DNA of 64,000 nucleotides from Thalassotalea sp. 1_MG-2023 (GTDB lineage: Bacteria > Pseudomonadota > Gammaproteobacteria > Enterobacterales > Alteromonadaceae): NCBI RefSeq assembly GCF_030546745.1, contig NZ_JAUOPD010000002.1:1-64000 (forward strand), in the 5' to 3' direction. A program made the translations under genes and the position numbers. The stretch's first letter is position 1. Each line of letters starts with the position of its first letter. Of this stretch, positions 55,297-63,359 are shown one piece after another. The notes beneath the pieces were generated by a model. It did not search any database, was not told the DNA's origin, and saw only the letters and a list, made by a program, of their open reading frames with translations.

Positions 55297-56046
55297 TTAG
55301 TTAAATAGTTGGTTGCTTGCTGCACGTGCTTTTGCTTTGAGTTCTTGCTGCTCTACTAGGTTCGCGTATAGTGCTTCTGCTTTTTCTCTGGTTTCTTGAA
55401 TTTGTTTAACACTGAGTTTATGTTCGTCCATGTCTCGGCTTTTTTGTGCTGGAACATAACCACTTTTAGCTGCTATATAGTTCCAAAGGTATGATTGCTC
55501 TAAGCTTTGTTCAACGCCATTTCCGTCAAAGTACAAGCCTGCTAAGTTAAATTGGGCGAGTACAAAGTTTTGTCGTGCTGCTTTTTTATACCATTGAGCC
55601 GCTTGATAAAAATCTTTATTAACGCCGGTTCCGTTAGCGTACATAACACCCACATTAAATTGCGCGCTTGCGATTTCTTTTTTAGCGGCTTTTTCCATGA
55701 GTTGAAATGCTTTTTCTAAATCTTTTTCAACAACCTCTCCTTCTGAATACAACACTGATAGTGAAAACAGTGCGTCAGCATAATTTTGCTCTGCAGCCAT
55801 CGACATTAATTCAAGTGCTTTTTCTTTGTTCTTTGGTAACCCCCAACCGTTTTGATAAATTAATGCCATTTGGTATTGTGCGGGGGCGTATCCTGTTTCA
55901 ACCAATGGTTTAAATTCTTCCATTGCGCGTTTAAATTCGCCACGGTTCAATTCGAAAATACCTTTATCTAAATCTGCTGAGTTGGCACTCAAGCTTGTGC
56001 TACAAGCAATTATCATAATTGTAACTAATGACATAAATCTTTTCAT
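55297..56046 (-). CDS. periplasmic Sel1-repeat protein
   Basis: A 249-residue protein with signal peptide (MKRFMSLVTIMIIACSTSLSA). Four to five Sel1/TPR-like repeats follow (APAQYQMALIYQNGWGLPKN, ADALFSLSVLYSEGEVVEKD, ASAQFNVGVMYANGTGVNKD, VLAQFNLAGLYFDGNGVEQS). A charged helical tail ends it. Such proteins mediate protein contacts in the envelope; no partner is evident here. GGATG lies before the start. Confidence 0.85.
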   Translation of the reverse strand: MKRFMSLVTIMIIACSTSLSANSADLDKGIFELNRGEFKRAMEEFKPLVETGYAPAQYQMALIYQNGWGLPKNKEKALELMSMAAEQNYADALFSLSVLYSEGEVVEKDLEKAFQLMEKAAKKEIASAQFNVGVMYANGTGVNKDFYQAAQWYKKAARQNFVLAQFNLAGLYFDGNGVEQSLEQSYLWNYIAAKSGYVPAQKSRDMDEHKLSVKQIQETREKAEALYANLVEQQELKAKARAASNQLFN

Positions 56047-56156
56047 AAAACATCCTTTCTGGTTTGTTATTAATCAGAGCGTGTTTAGCATGAGCGAAAA
56101 TGTAACAGCAAGGCTCACGTACTCTAGTAAGTGTAGCAATGTATTTTTAAGATGAC

Positions 56157-58049
56157 TTATTGTTCAGCCATTATTTTTTCAATTTCTTCTTCAAGAGCTA
56201 ACCATTCCATCTCGTAGCTTTCAATATTAGCCTTTAACTGACTTTGTTCTTTTAATAATTTTGTAAGTTTTTGTTTGTTTTCAGGTTGATAAATATCGCT
56301 CTCGGCAAGAATTGCCTCCACATCGTCTAATTGGTTTTGTGTATTACTAAGCGTATTTTCAAGCTTTTGCGCTTGCTTTTTTAGTGGAGCAGCTTTTTTT
56401 CGTAACTCGGCTTGTTGTTGTCTATGTTGCTTTTTATCGAAGGTAGCTTCGTTTTTTACTGTTTTGGTATTGGTTTTTTTCTCGTCATTTAGCCATTTTT
56501 GATAATCATCAATATCGCCATTAAACTCAGTAACCTTGCCGTCAGCAACTAAATAAAATTCATCGACACAAGATTCAAGCAAATAACGGTCATGGGCAAT
56601 AAGAATAATCGCCCCATTAAAGTCTTGTAATGCTAATACCAACGCTTGACGCATTTCTAAGTCTAAATGGTTGGTCGGCTCATCAAGTAACAATAATTGC
56701 GGCTTTTCAAGCACAATAAGTGCAAGTACAAGACGTGCTTTTTCACCTCCAGACATTGTGTTAACAACAGCAAGTGCTTGGTCGCCACTGAAACCAAAGC
56801 GGCCAAGGTAGCCTCTAGCTTCTAGATCTGTCATGGTCGGTTTAGCCCGTAATATGTGCTCTATTGCGGTAGAGGACATATGAAGTTGTTCAAGCTGATG
56901 CTGAGAGAAGTAACCAATTCGTAATTCTTGAGCGCGATATCTTTCACCGCTTATTAAGGCAATATCACCAGCTAATGATTTAATTAGCGTCGACTTACCT
57001 GCGCCATTACGGCCTAATAAGCCAATTCGGCTACCCGGCACTAAAGAAATATTGGTTTCATTAAGAATAATCGTATTTTGGTCGTAGCCACAGGCTGCCT
57101 TTTCAATTGACAGTAGTGGGTATGGCATATAATCAGGCTTTTTAAAGCTAAAGCTAAAAGGAGTGTCAACATGAGCGGGTGCTAAGTCTGGCAATTTTTG
57201 CAATCGTTTTAAACGGCTTTGCGCTTGTTTTGCTTTACTTGCTTTAGCACGAAAACGATCGACAAAGGCGGTTAGGTGTTCAACTTCTTTTTGTTGCTTT
57301 TGAAATTGCGCATCTTGTTGAGCGAGTTGTTCAGCACGCTGGCGTTCAAAAGCGGTGTAATTACCTGAGTACAGTTTGGCTTTTTGACGTTCAATGTGCA
57401 GTATTTGCCCAATAACATCGTCTAAAAAATCGCGATCATGGGAAATAAGTATTAAGGTGCCATCAAATCGCTTTAACCAATTTTGTAGCCAAATAACGGC
57501 ATCTAAGTCTAAATGGTTGGTCGGTTCATCAAGTAATAACAAGTCACAACGGCTAATAAGGGCTTGTGCTAAGTTTAAGCGCATTCGCCAACCACCAGAG
57601 AACTCTTTAACTGGCAATGCGAGTTGCTCGGGTAAAAAGCCTAAGCCGTGGAGTAGCTCACCAGCGCGTGCCGGTAAACTGTAACCGCCGATACTATCAA
57701 TTTGGTTAATAATGGTCGCTTCTTTGTTGCCATCGTTATGCTCGCGGGCTGAATTAAGCTCCGCTTCAAAGGCTCGGTACTCGGTGTCGCCATCAATAAC
57801 ATATTCTAACGCTGAACAATCTAACGCTGGGGTTTCTTGTTTTACCGTGGCTATTTTCCATTGACTAGGAACACTTAAGTCGCCAGCGTCTGGTGAAAGC
57901 TTGCCTAAAAAGGCTGAAAAAAGTGATGATTTACCACAGCCATTTGCGCCAACCAAACCAACTTTATGGTTTGGATGAATGGTAAAACTTGATGATTCAA
58001 TTAAACTTTTTACCCCTCGGTGCAAGCTTAACTCTATCGCTGTGATCAT
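56157..58049 (-). CDS. yheS: ABC-F ATPase YheS
   Basis: A soluble protein of 630 aa with two ATPase domains and no membrane helix. Walker A motifs are GANGCGKSS and GRNGAGKST, the signatures FSGGWRMRL and MSGGEKARL, and both Walker B blocks read LLLLDEPTNHLDL. A linker with DRFRAKASKAKQAQSR joins them. The C terminus is a coiled coil (KKKAAPLKKQAQKLE-type). ABC-F proteins act on the ribosome, easing stalled translation; YheS is linked to certain arrest sequences. Length is close to the 637 of E. coli. Confidence 0.93.
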   Translation of the reverse strand: MITAIELSLHRGVKSLIESSSFTIHPNHKVGLVGANGCGKSSLFSAFLGKLSPDAGDLSVPSQWKIATVKQETPALDCSALEYVIDGDTEYRAFEAELNSAREHNDGNKEATIINQIDSIGGYSLPARAGELLHGLGFLPEQLALPVKEFSGGWRMRLNLAQALISRCDLLLLDEPTNHLDLDAVIWLQNWLKRFDGTLILISHDRDFLDDVIGQILHIERQKAKLYSGNYTAFERQRAEQLAQQDAQFQKQQKEVEHLTAFVDRFRAKASKAKQAQSRLKRLQKLPDLAPAHVDTPFSFSFKKPDYMPYPLLSIEKAACGYDQNTIILNETNISLVPGSRIGLLGRNGAGKSTLIKSLAGDIALISGERYRAQELRIGYFSQHQLEQLHMSSTAIEHILRAKPTMTDLEARGYLGRFGFSGDQALAVVNTMSGGEKARLVLALIVLEKPQLLLLDEPTNHLDLEMRQALVLALQDFNGAIILIAHDRYLLESCVDEFYLVADGKVTEFNGDIDDYQKWLNDEKKTNTKTVKNEATFDKKQHRQQQAELRKKAAPLKKQAQKLENTLSNTQNQLDDVEAILAESDIYQPENKQKLTKLLKEQSQLKANIESYEMEWLALEEEIEKIMAEQ

Positions 58050-58154
58050 GATACAACCTAATTAATGGATAACCTGCGTATTGTCGCTTTTCCTGCACGT
58101 GTAATTCAAGGTAAAATATAGGTAATTTATCTCAGTCGTGAAATGAAAAGAAAG

Positions 58155-58349
58155 ATGAGTAAAAAAAGATTTATAGCGGGAGCCAGTTGTCCAAAATGTC
58201 ATGCCCTAGATACAATGGCATTGTCTAAAGAACATGATGTTGAGAAAGTTTCTTGTGTTAAGTGTGGCTACCAAATGAGTCAGCCTGAAGAACACGTAGA
58301 AAAAGACATTAGAAGCAATGAACAGGTTATTGGCGTTTTTAAGCCTTAG
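58155..58349 (+). CDS. yheV: YheV family zinc-ribbon protein
   Basis: A 64-residue protein from the ATG giving MSKKRFIAGASCPKC, aligned with E. coli; an ATG four codons earlier is possible. Two CxxC pairs (CPKC and CVKC) form a zinc ribbon, and the ending is NEQVIGVFKP. Function unknown. Divergent from yheS. Confidence 0.85.
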   Translation: MSKKRFIAGASCPKCHALDTMALSKEHDVEKVSCVKCGYQMSQPEEHVEKDIRSNEQVIGVFKP

Positions 58350-58431
58350 TGACTCACAAAGGTACCGATGTTCGGAAAAGTACTGAGCAACAATAATTAG
58401 CCGCTACTGCAAAACTTTAGTCTTTATGACG

Positions 58432-58671
58432 TTAGTAATGAGGAGGAGGTGGCTCATCCTCTAGGCTCATTAATGATGGCGCTTGCTGATTCTTCACACG
58501 GTTTACTAAGAGTTTTATTTGTTCTTTTAACGCTGACAGTTCTTCTTGATGCACGGTAAGTTCTTGGCTGAGTTGTTCTATAACATCGTCTTGAAAAGCA
58601 TTACGCGATTCGAGCGCTTCAATGCTCTGTTCTAATTGCTTGATTATATCTTCTGCTACTTGGTTTGCCAT
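58432..58671 (-). CDS. slyX: SlyX family protein
   Basis: A 79-residue coiled-coil protein (IKQLEQSIEALESRNAFQDD, LSQELTVHQEELSAL) ending in the proline-rich EDEPPPPHY typical of SlyX. It overlaps the end of the WD40 gene by 16 bases, so the two are coupled. Function unknown; its neighbourhood with fkpA is conserved. Confidence 0.9.
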   Translation of the reverse strand: MANQVAEDIIKQLEQSIEALESRNAFQDDVIEQLSQELTVHQEELSALKEQIKLLVNRVKNQQAPSLMSLEDEPPPPHY

Positions 58672-59642
58672 AATTCTGCATATCCTGAAGATGATTCGGT
58701 GATAATATGGTTATTATCGCTAAATGCGACACTGTACACAACGGCACTAGCGGGATAATTATCATCTTTTGGCGTTACACGCCAACTTGTTAAGCGCTCT
58801 CCATCTTTAATACGCCAAATACTTACTTTGCGTGACGGGGCACCAGTAACGAGTAAATGACCATCTTTTGAAAATTGCACCGTGCTAAATACTTCTTGTC
58901 TATTTGAATATTGTAATTGGCTAATGAGCTTACCTGTTTTAAGATCCCATAAATTAGCGGATTTTTTACTGTCTGCAGTAAAAGCGTAACGACCGTATGG
59001 GTCAATCGCTACCATAGTGACACGGCTTGGATGGTTAAAGCGGTAAATAACTTGTCCCGTTTGGGTATCCCATACATAAGCGACAAAGTCATTCGAACCT
59101 GACAAGGCGATACGACCGTTTGGTAACATATCAACCGTATTCACTTTCTCTTGGTGACCTAGAAACTCGATGCGGCGACCTGTTGATGGCGTAAAGTGAA
59201 CCACGGTTCCATCACTTTTACCTATTAAGATATTTTTGCCATTATTTGACAATGCAACATCACGAATAGTTGAACCGTCTATTTGCCAGAAACCTTCAGA
59301 TTTACCTGATTTTACATTCCATAACGAGAAATTTTGCCGACTTGCGGTTAATACGTGGCTATTATCATGCGCAATGTCTAACGATAAGACTAAGTTGTCG
59401 GCTGAGTCTTGTTGTTGAGACCACTGAAAAAGTAATGCGTTGTTTTTTAAGTTCCATAAACTAATGCCATGATGCACTGAACTGACAACGCTTAGGCTCG
59501 CATCATCCGAAATGTTAGCCGCATAAGCACCACTAGCTGCGTGCTGCCATCGTTGAATGGGTTCATCGCTAGCGGGTTGGCATCCGACTAAAATTAGCGC
59601 GAATAACAGCATATATGGTATTGAGAATTTGGCTATATTCAT
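58656..59642 (-). CDS. WD40-repeat lipoprotein
   Basis: A 328-residue protein starting MNIAKFSIPYMLLFALILVGC, with the lipobox cysteine at residue 21. At least five WD40-like blades follow (ISLWNLKNNALLFQWS, FSLWNVKSGKSEGFWQ, VYVWDTQTGQVIYRF-type, SANLWDLKTGKLISQL, VSIWRIKDGERLTSW). It should be an envelope scaffold of unknown partner. A longer frame adds 22 residues before the signal and was rejected. Divergent from the FKBP gene with about 117 bases between. Confidence 0.82.
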   Translation of the reverse strand: MNIAKFSIPYMLLFALILVGCQPASDEPIQRWQHAASGAYAANISDDASLSVVSSVHHGISLWNLKNNALLFQWSQQQDSADNLVLSLDIAHDNSHVLTASRQNFSLWNVKSGKSEGFWQIDGSTIRDVALSNNGKNILIGKSDGTVVHFTPSTGRRIEFLGHQEKVNTVDMLPNGRIALSGSNDFVAYVWDTQTGQVIYRFNHPSRVTMVAIDPYGRYAFTADSKKSANLWDLKTGKLISQLQYSNRQEVFSTVQFSKDGHLLVTGAPSRKVSIWRIKDGERLTSWRVTPKDDNYPASAVVYSVAFSDNNHIITESSSGYAELWQTK

Positions 59643-59759
59643 TAAGGGCTTTTTTCTACCTGCATTTATCGTTAGTATATGTTCTTTTTTAACGTATGTG
59701 TATGTCACAGCAATAATTGCGGTTGTATATTAATGTGAACCGCATCAATGGAGAATTCA

Positions 59760-60554
59760 ATGAAACTATTTAAACCTACGGTTGTAGCACTGGCGTTAAT
59801 TTCAGTGGTAGGGTGTCAAGAAGCGAAAAAAGAAGAGCAAGCTCCAGTCGTATTAGATACTGAAGTGCAAAAACAAGCTTATGCACTAGGTACTTCAATT
59901 GGTATGTTCACTCAGCGAAACTTAGAACAACAAGAAACGTTAGGGTTAACGTTAGACCAATCATTAATTTTACGTGGCATAGAAGATAGCCTTGCGGGTA
60001 AATCAGCAATTGAACAAGAAGAAGTTCAAGCATTAATGATGAATCTAGAAAAAACAATGCGTGAAAAACAACAAGCACAAACAGAAAAGCAAGCAAGTGA
60101 AGCATTAGAAAAAGGCGCAGCGTATTTAGCTGAAAATGCAGAAAAAGAAGGCGTAGTAGTGACTGAGTCTGGTTTACAGTACAAGGTTGTTGAAGAAGGT
60201 GAAGGTGCCAAACCAAATGCAACAGATGTGGTAAAAGTACATTACCAAGGTACGTTAATGGACGGTACTGAGTTTGATAGCTCTTATAAGCGCAATGCTC
60301 CAATTGAATTTCCGTTAAACGGTGTTATTGCAGGTTGGACAGAAGGTGTTCAATTAATGTCAAAAGGCGCAAAGTATAACTTTACTATTCCAAGTGATTT
60401 AGCTTATGGCCCACAGGGTAGACCTCCTCAAATTCCAGCTAACGCAGTACTTAATTTTGTGGTTGAATTAATTGACTTTAAAACAGCAGAAGAAGCGGCA
60501 GCAGAAAAAGAAGCCAATTCAGAAGGTGAAGAAGGTCACGGCCACGCTCACTAA
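59760..60554 (+). CDS. fkpA: FKBP-type peptidyl-prolyl isomerase lipoprotein (FkpA/Mip-like)
   Basis: A 264-residue protein. The lipobox SVVGC places the lipidated cysteine at residue 19, whereas E. coli FkpA is a soluble periplasmic protein. A helical dimerisation domain follows (residues about 35-130), then an FKBP domain (VKVHYQGTLMDGTEFDSSY, FPLNGVIAGWTEGVQLMSKG, PSDLAYGPQGRPPQIPANAV). An acidic tail ends with GHGHAH. ATG at 59760 follows GGAG; an upstream ATG includes that site. Folding helper at the envelope. Confidence 0.9.
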   Translation: MKLFKPTVVALALISVVGCQEAKKEEQAPVVLDTEVQKQAYALGTSIGMFTQRNLEQQETLGLTLDQSLILRGIEDSLAGKSAIEQEEVQALMMNLEKTMREKQQAQTEKQASEALEKGAAYLAENAEKEGVVVTESGLQYKVVEEGEGAKPNATDVVKVHYQGTLMDGTEFDSSYKRNAPIEFPLNGVIAGWTEGVQLMSKGAKYNFTIPSDLAYGPQGRPPQIPANAVLNFVVELIDFKTAEEAAAEKEANSEGEEGHGHAH

Positions 60555-60576
60555 GTAAAAATAAGTCAGTTAAATA

Positions 60577-60608
60577 AAAAAAGCTTGGTATATACCAAGC
60601 TTTTTTGT
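60577..60608. terminator. bidirectional terminator of fkpA and rsd
   Basis: A near-perfect palindrome (AAAAAAGCTTGGT ATAT ACCAAGCTTTTTT) with T runs in both directions lies between the two convergent genes. Confidence 0.9.
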
Positions 60609-60654
60609 CTCTGTTAATTACTTTAACCCATAAAATAGTACTTATTGTGCTCAG

Positions 60655-61116
60655 CTAATATCGATGCAACATTGCGAGTAATTGATCTTCTTGATTAAAC
60701 CTGTCTTCCATCGCTCTGCCTAATGTGGCAAGTTGCAAATCAAAATTATCGGGCAACTTGGTCTTGGTTGCTTCTGCAAATTGATCATTAAAGGCAAGTG
60801 CTAAGTCTGTTGATTTGTTCAGTGTAGGAAAAATCTTTTCGGCTTTTTGTTTATCTACAGGCCCTTTTTTTTGGCATTGCTCTATCACATCATGAAAAAT
60901 TTCAAAATGACTGGCTGATATGTAATCCATCAATAATTGGCAGAAGCGTTGAATTTTTCTTTTTTCAGGTGTTTTATGTGCGATAGAATCATTATTTTGC
61001 AAGCCTATTAGGTCGCAATACGCCACTAACACTGCTTGTCGTTCTTGTAGCCAATTATCAATGATTTGGCTTTGTCCGCCCCAACGTTGTTTACTTTGTT
61101 CCAGTTTTGTAAGCAT
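60655..61116 (-). CDS. rsd: regulator of sigma D (Rsd/AlgQ family)
   Basis: A 153-residue helical protein with the family pattern: LTKLEQSKQRWGGQSQIIDN, WLQERQAVLVAYCDLIGL, FCQLLMDYISASHFEIFHDV and a C-terminal GRAMEDRFNQEDQLL. Rsd sequesters the housekeeping sigma factor RpoD when growth slows and also binds HPr in E. coli. The gene is monocistronic and converges on fkpA. Confidence 0.82.
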   Translation of the reverse strand: MLTKLEQSKQRWGGQSQIIDNWLQERQAVLVAYCDLIGLQNNDSIAHKTPEKRKIQRFCQLLMDYISASHFEIFHDVIEQCQKKGPVDKQKAEKIFPTLNKSTDLALAFNDQFAEATKTKLPDNFDLQLATLGRAMEDRFNQEDQLLAMLHRY

Positions 61117-61177
61117 AAAACATCCCTGTAATTGACAGAATTAACGTCGATCTAGTATGTGTGAAGCGGTTAAAAAA

Positions 61178-62068
61178 TCAACTGTTTTTTGAGTTGAGTA
61201 CTTCAGTTAATCGTGCAGCTAAGCGTGTTGCTGCCTGCGCCATGCGTGTTGCTAACTGTTGTTGTTGAGCTAAGTGGTACCGTTCAGTGATCACAAAAGG
61301 TACATTGTTATTTTTTTGGCAATGCCCATCATGAAACTGACAATAGCCAATTTCTTTACTCGTCACAATGGCTAATGATTCATTGGCCCAGTCGAATTCG
61401 CTTGATAGCTGCCATTGTTTTTTTATGTTATTTGGCATAAGCGTGTTAAGACGACTTAACCAGTAAGTTGTCAGTGCTTCTTTAGAACGTGGCGACGGAT
61501 ACAACAAACACTCATCCCAATACCAATGTATGTTATTGCATCTCCCTTTAAACGGTGTAACTTTGATACGATTTCCGCCTAAATCACTCGCAAAGCTGAC
61601 ATGAAAAGGTTGATGAATATCACCTAACCAGTGTCCTAAAAACATTAGTGCTTTCGCACTTTGCTCATTGGTTTTGTTAGCAGCCAATAATTCGCTGTGG
61701 ATCTTAATTGCACGCGTTATACAGTGCTTTTGACAGGTGTCTTGACTAATTTTTTTACTGTCTCTTGATACGTTAATATAATGCCAAGATTTGTATTTAT
61801 CATATTCAGGTTGGCGCTTAATGGCATCGGCCCAGGTACAGGCGTTAGCAAAAGTTAAAGGCGTATCTTTCTTTTTTCTAAGATATTGATTGATCGCTAA
61901 TCGATCTTGCTTTGATACTTGCTTCAATAACGCTGTGACAGAGTGTTGTGTCGATGTGGCAAGCTGTTCATATGCAAGTTGGCATACTAACTGATGTCCT
62001 AGTTTACCTAAGGCAAAACTAGCATGGCTAGCGAATAGTAAAATAGCGCCAAATAATAATTTATACAT
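61178..62068 (-). CDS. S1/P1-type nuclease
   Basis: A secreted zinc nuclease of 296 aa. The ATG at 62068 gives the signal peptide MYKLLFGAILLFASHASFA with GAGAAA upstream. Zinc ligands of the family can be followed: GKLGHQLVCQLA (His), CTWADAIK (Asp), KSWHYINV (His), FLGHWLGDIHQPFHVSFASD (His and Asp), GGNRIKV and NIHWYWDE. The conserved N-terminal Trp of the mature enzyme, which binds zinc by its main chain, is replaced by Leu if cleavage falls after Ala19. It degrades RNA or single-stranded DNA outside the cytoplasm. Confidence 0.85.
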   Translation of the reverse strand: MYKLLFGAILLFASHASFALGKLGHQLVCQLAYEQLATSTQHSVTALLKQVSKQDRLAINQYLRKKKDTPLTFANACTWADAIKRQPEYDKYKSWHYINVSRDSKKISQDTCQKHCITRAIKIHSELLAANKTNEQSAKALMFLGHWLGDIHQPFHVSFASDLGGNRIKVTPFKGRCNNIHWYWDECLLYPSPRSKEALTTYWLSRLNTLMPNNIKKQWQLSSEFDWANESLAIVTSKEIGYCQFHDGHCQKNNNVPFVITERYHLAQQQQLATRMAQAATRLAARLTEVLNSKNS

Positions 62069-62213
62069 GATTTTCTCGTTTAGTGTGTATTCTGCCATAC
62101 GGTACGGCTTTGAGATGGTGGTGCGATATTTATATTATCTGAATTTTTAGTAGAACTTAAACTAAAATAAGGTATTGGCTAGCAATAACAATATAAGTGA
62201 CTGAGCTGAGTCT

Positions 62214-63314
62214 ATGGAAAAATTTGATGCGGTGATTATCGGTGCGGGCGTGGTAGGGCTAGCAATTGCTAGGGAGCTAAGTCAACGTTATAAACATGTG
62301 TTGCTTATCGAAAAAAACACGTCATTTGGTGAAGAAACTAGCAGTCGTAATAGTGAAGTGATCCACGCTGGCATCTATTACCCTGAAGATAGCTTAAAAG
62401 CAAAGCTTTGCGTTGAGGGTAAGCATTTATTGTATGAACATTGTAAACGCTTTTCTGTACCCGTAAAGCGTGTGGGAAAATTGCTAGTAGCAAAAGGAGA
62501 AAACGAAGAAGCGATATTAGCAAAACTATGGCAGCAAGCGAGAAAAAATAACGTAGATGATCTTGCGTGGCAAACGGCCAAACAAGCAAAGCAATTAGAA
62601 CCAAACATAAGCGCAACAAAGGCATTATTGTCTCCGTCAACGGGTATAATCGATACGCATCAATTTATGCAAAGTCTGTTATTTGATTTTGAAAAGAATA
62701 ACGGTATTTATGTAGCCTGTACCAATTTATTAGCTATTGAAAGAGTAAATGATAACTATCAACTGACCTTAAAAAGCGTAAATGATACAACTAATGTGCT
62801 CACTCCGGTAATGATCAATAGTGCAGGATTACATGCTACCCATGTTGCTAGCAATACAGCTAATTTCCCTTTAAATAAAATACCTGAAATACATTGGTGT
62901 CGTGGGCATTATTTTAGTTATAGTGGTAAAAGCCCTTTCAACCGTCTGGTTTACCCCGTACCACAACAACATGGCTTAGGTATACATGCATCGTTAGATA
63001 TTGCCGGCCAATTAAAGTTTGGCCCTGATACCGAATATATTTCCGGGCTAAGTTATACAATAGCAGCGAATTTACAAGATAAGTTTTATCACGCGATAAA
63101 AGCATATTTTCCCGCTGTCAAAAAAGATAAGCTACAACCTGCTTATGCGGGAATACGCCCTAAGTTGCAGTCTGAACATCAAGGATTTAAAGATTTTTAC
63201 GTACAAACATCTGCAATACATGGTTTTCCTGGATTGGTTAATTTATTTGGTATTGACTCTCCTGGGCTGACCTCTAGTTTAGCGTTAGCTAAATACGTTG
63301 CAAAAACATTATAA
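62214..63314 (+). CDS. FAD-dependent oxidoreductase, L-2-hydroxyglutarate oxidase-like
   Basis: A 366-residue protein of the DAO family. The dinucleotide-binding motif VIIGAGVVGLAIARELS lies at residues 7-23. The family block ETSSRNSEVIHAGIYYPEDS is followed by KAKLCVEGK. STGIIDTHQFMQSLL, YAGIRPKLQ and FGIDSPGLTSSLALAKYV lie in the second half. These match LhgO/L2HGDH, which oxidises L-2-hydroxyglutarate to 2-oxoglutarate. The symbol is not assigned because related oxidases share these motifs. Confidence 0.82.
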   Translation: MEKFDAVIIGAGVVGLAIARELSQRYKHVLLIEKNTSFGEETSSRNSEVIHAGIYYPEDSLKAKLCVEGKHLLYEHCKRFSVPVKRVGKLLVAKGENEEAILAKLWQQARKNNVDDLAWQTAKQAKQLEPNISATKALLSPSTGIIDTHQFMQSLLFDFEKNNGIYVACTNLLAIERVNDNYQLTLKSVNDTTNVLTPVMINSAGLHATHVASNTANFPLNKIPEIHWCRGHYFSYSGKSPFNRLVYPVPQQHGLGIHASLDIAGQLKFGPDTEYISGLSYTIAANLQDKFYHAIKAYFPAVKKDKLQPAYAGIRPKLQSEHQGFKDFYVQTSAIHGFPGLVNLFGIDSPGLTSSLALAKYVAKTL

Positions 63315-63349
63315 AAAAGCGCCCCAAACGTTATTTTCTATGGGGCGCT
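63312..63349 (-). terminator. terminator of the LolA-like gene
   Basis: The 9-bp perfect arms AGCGCCCCA and TGGGGCGCT have a 14-base loop. The minus strand has TTTTTTATAA after the stem, so it mainly serves the gene at 63360; it may also slow plus-strand transcription. Confidence 0.75.
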
Positions 63350-63359
63350 ATTAAAAAAA

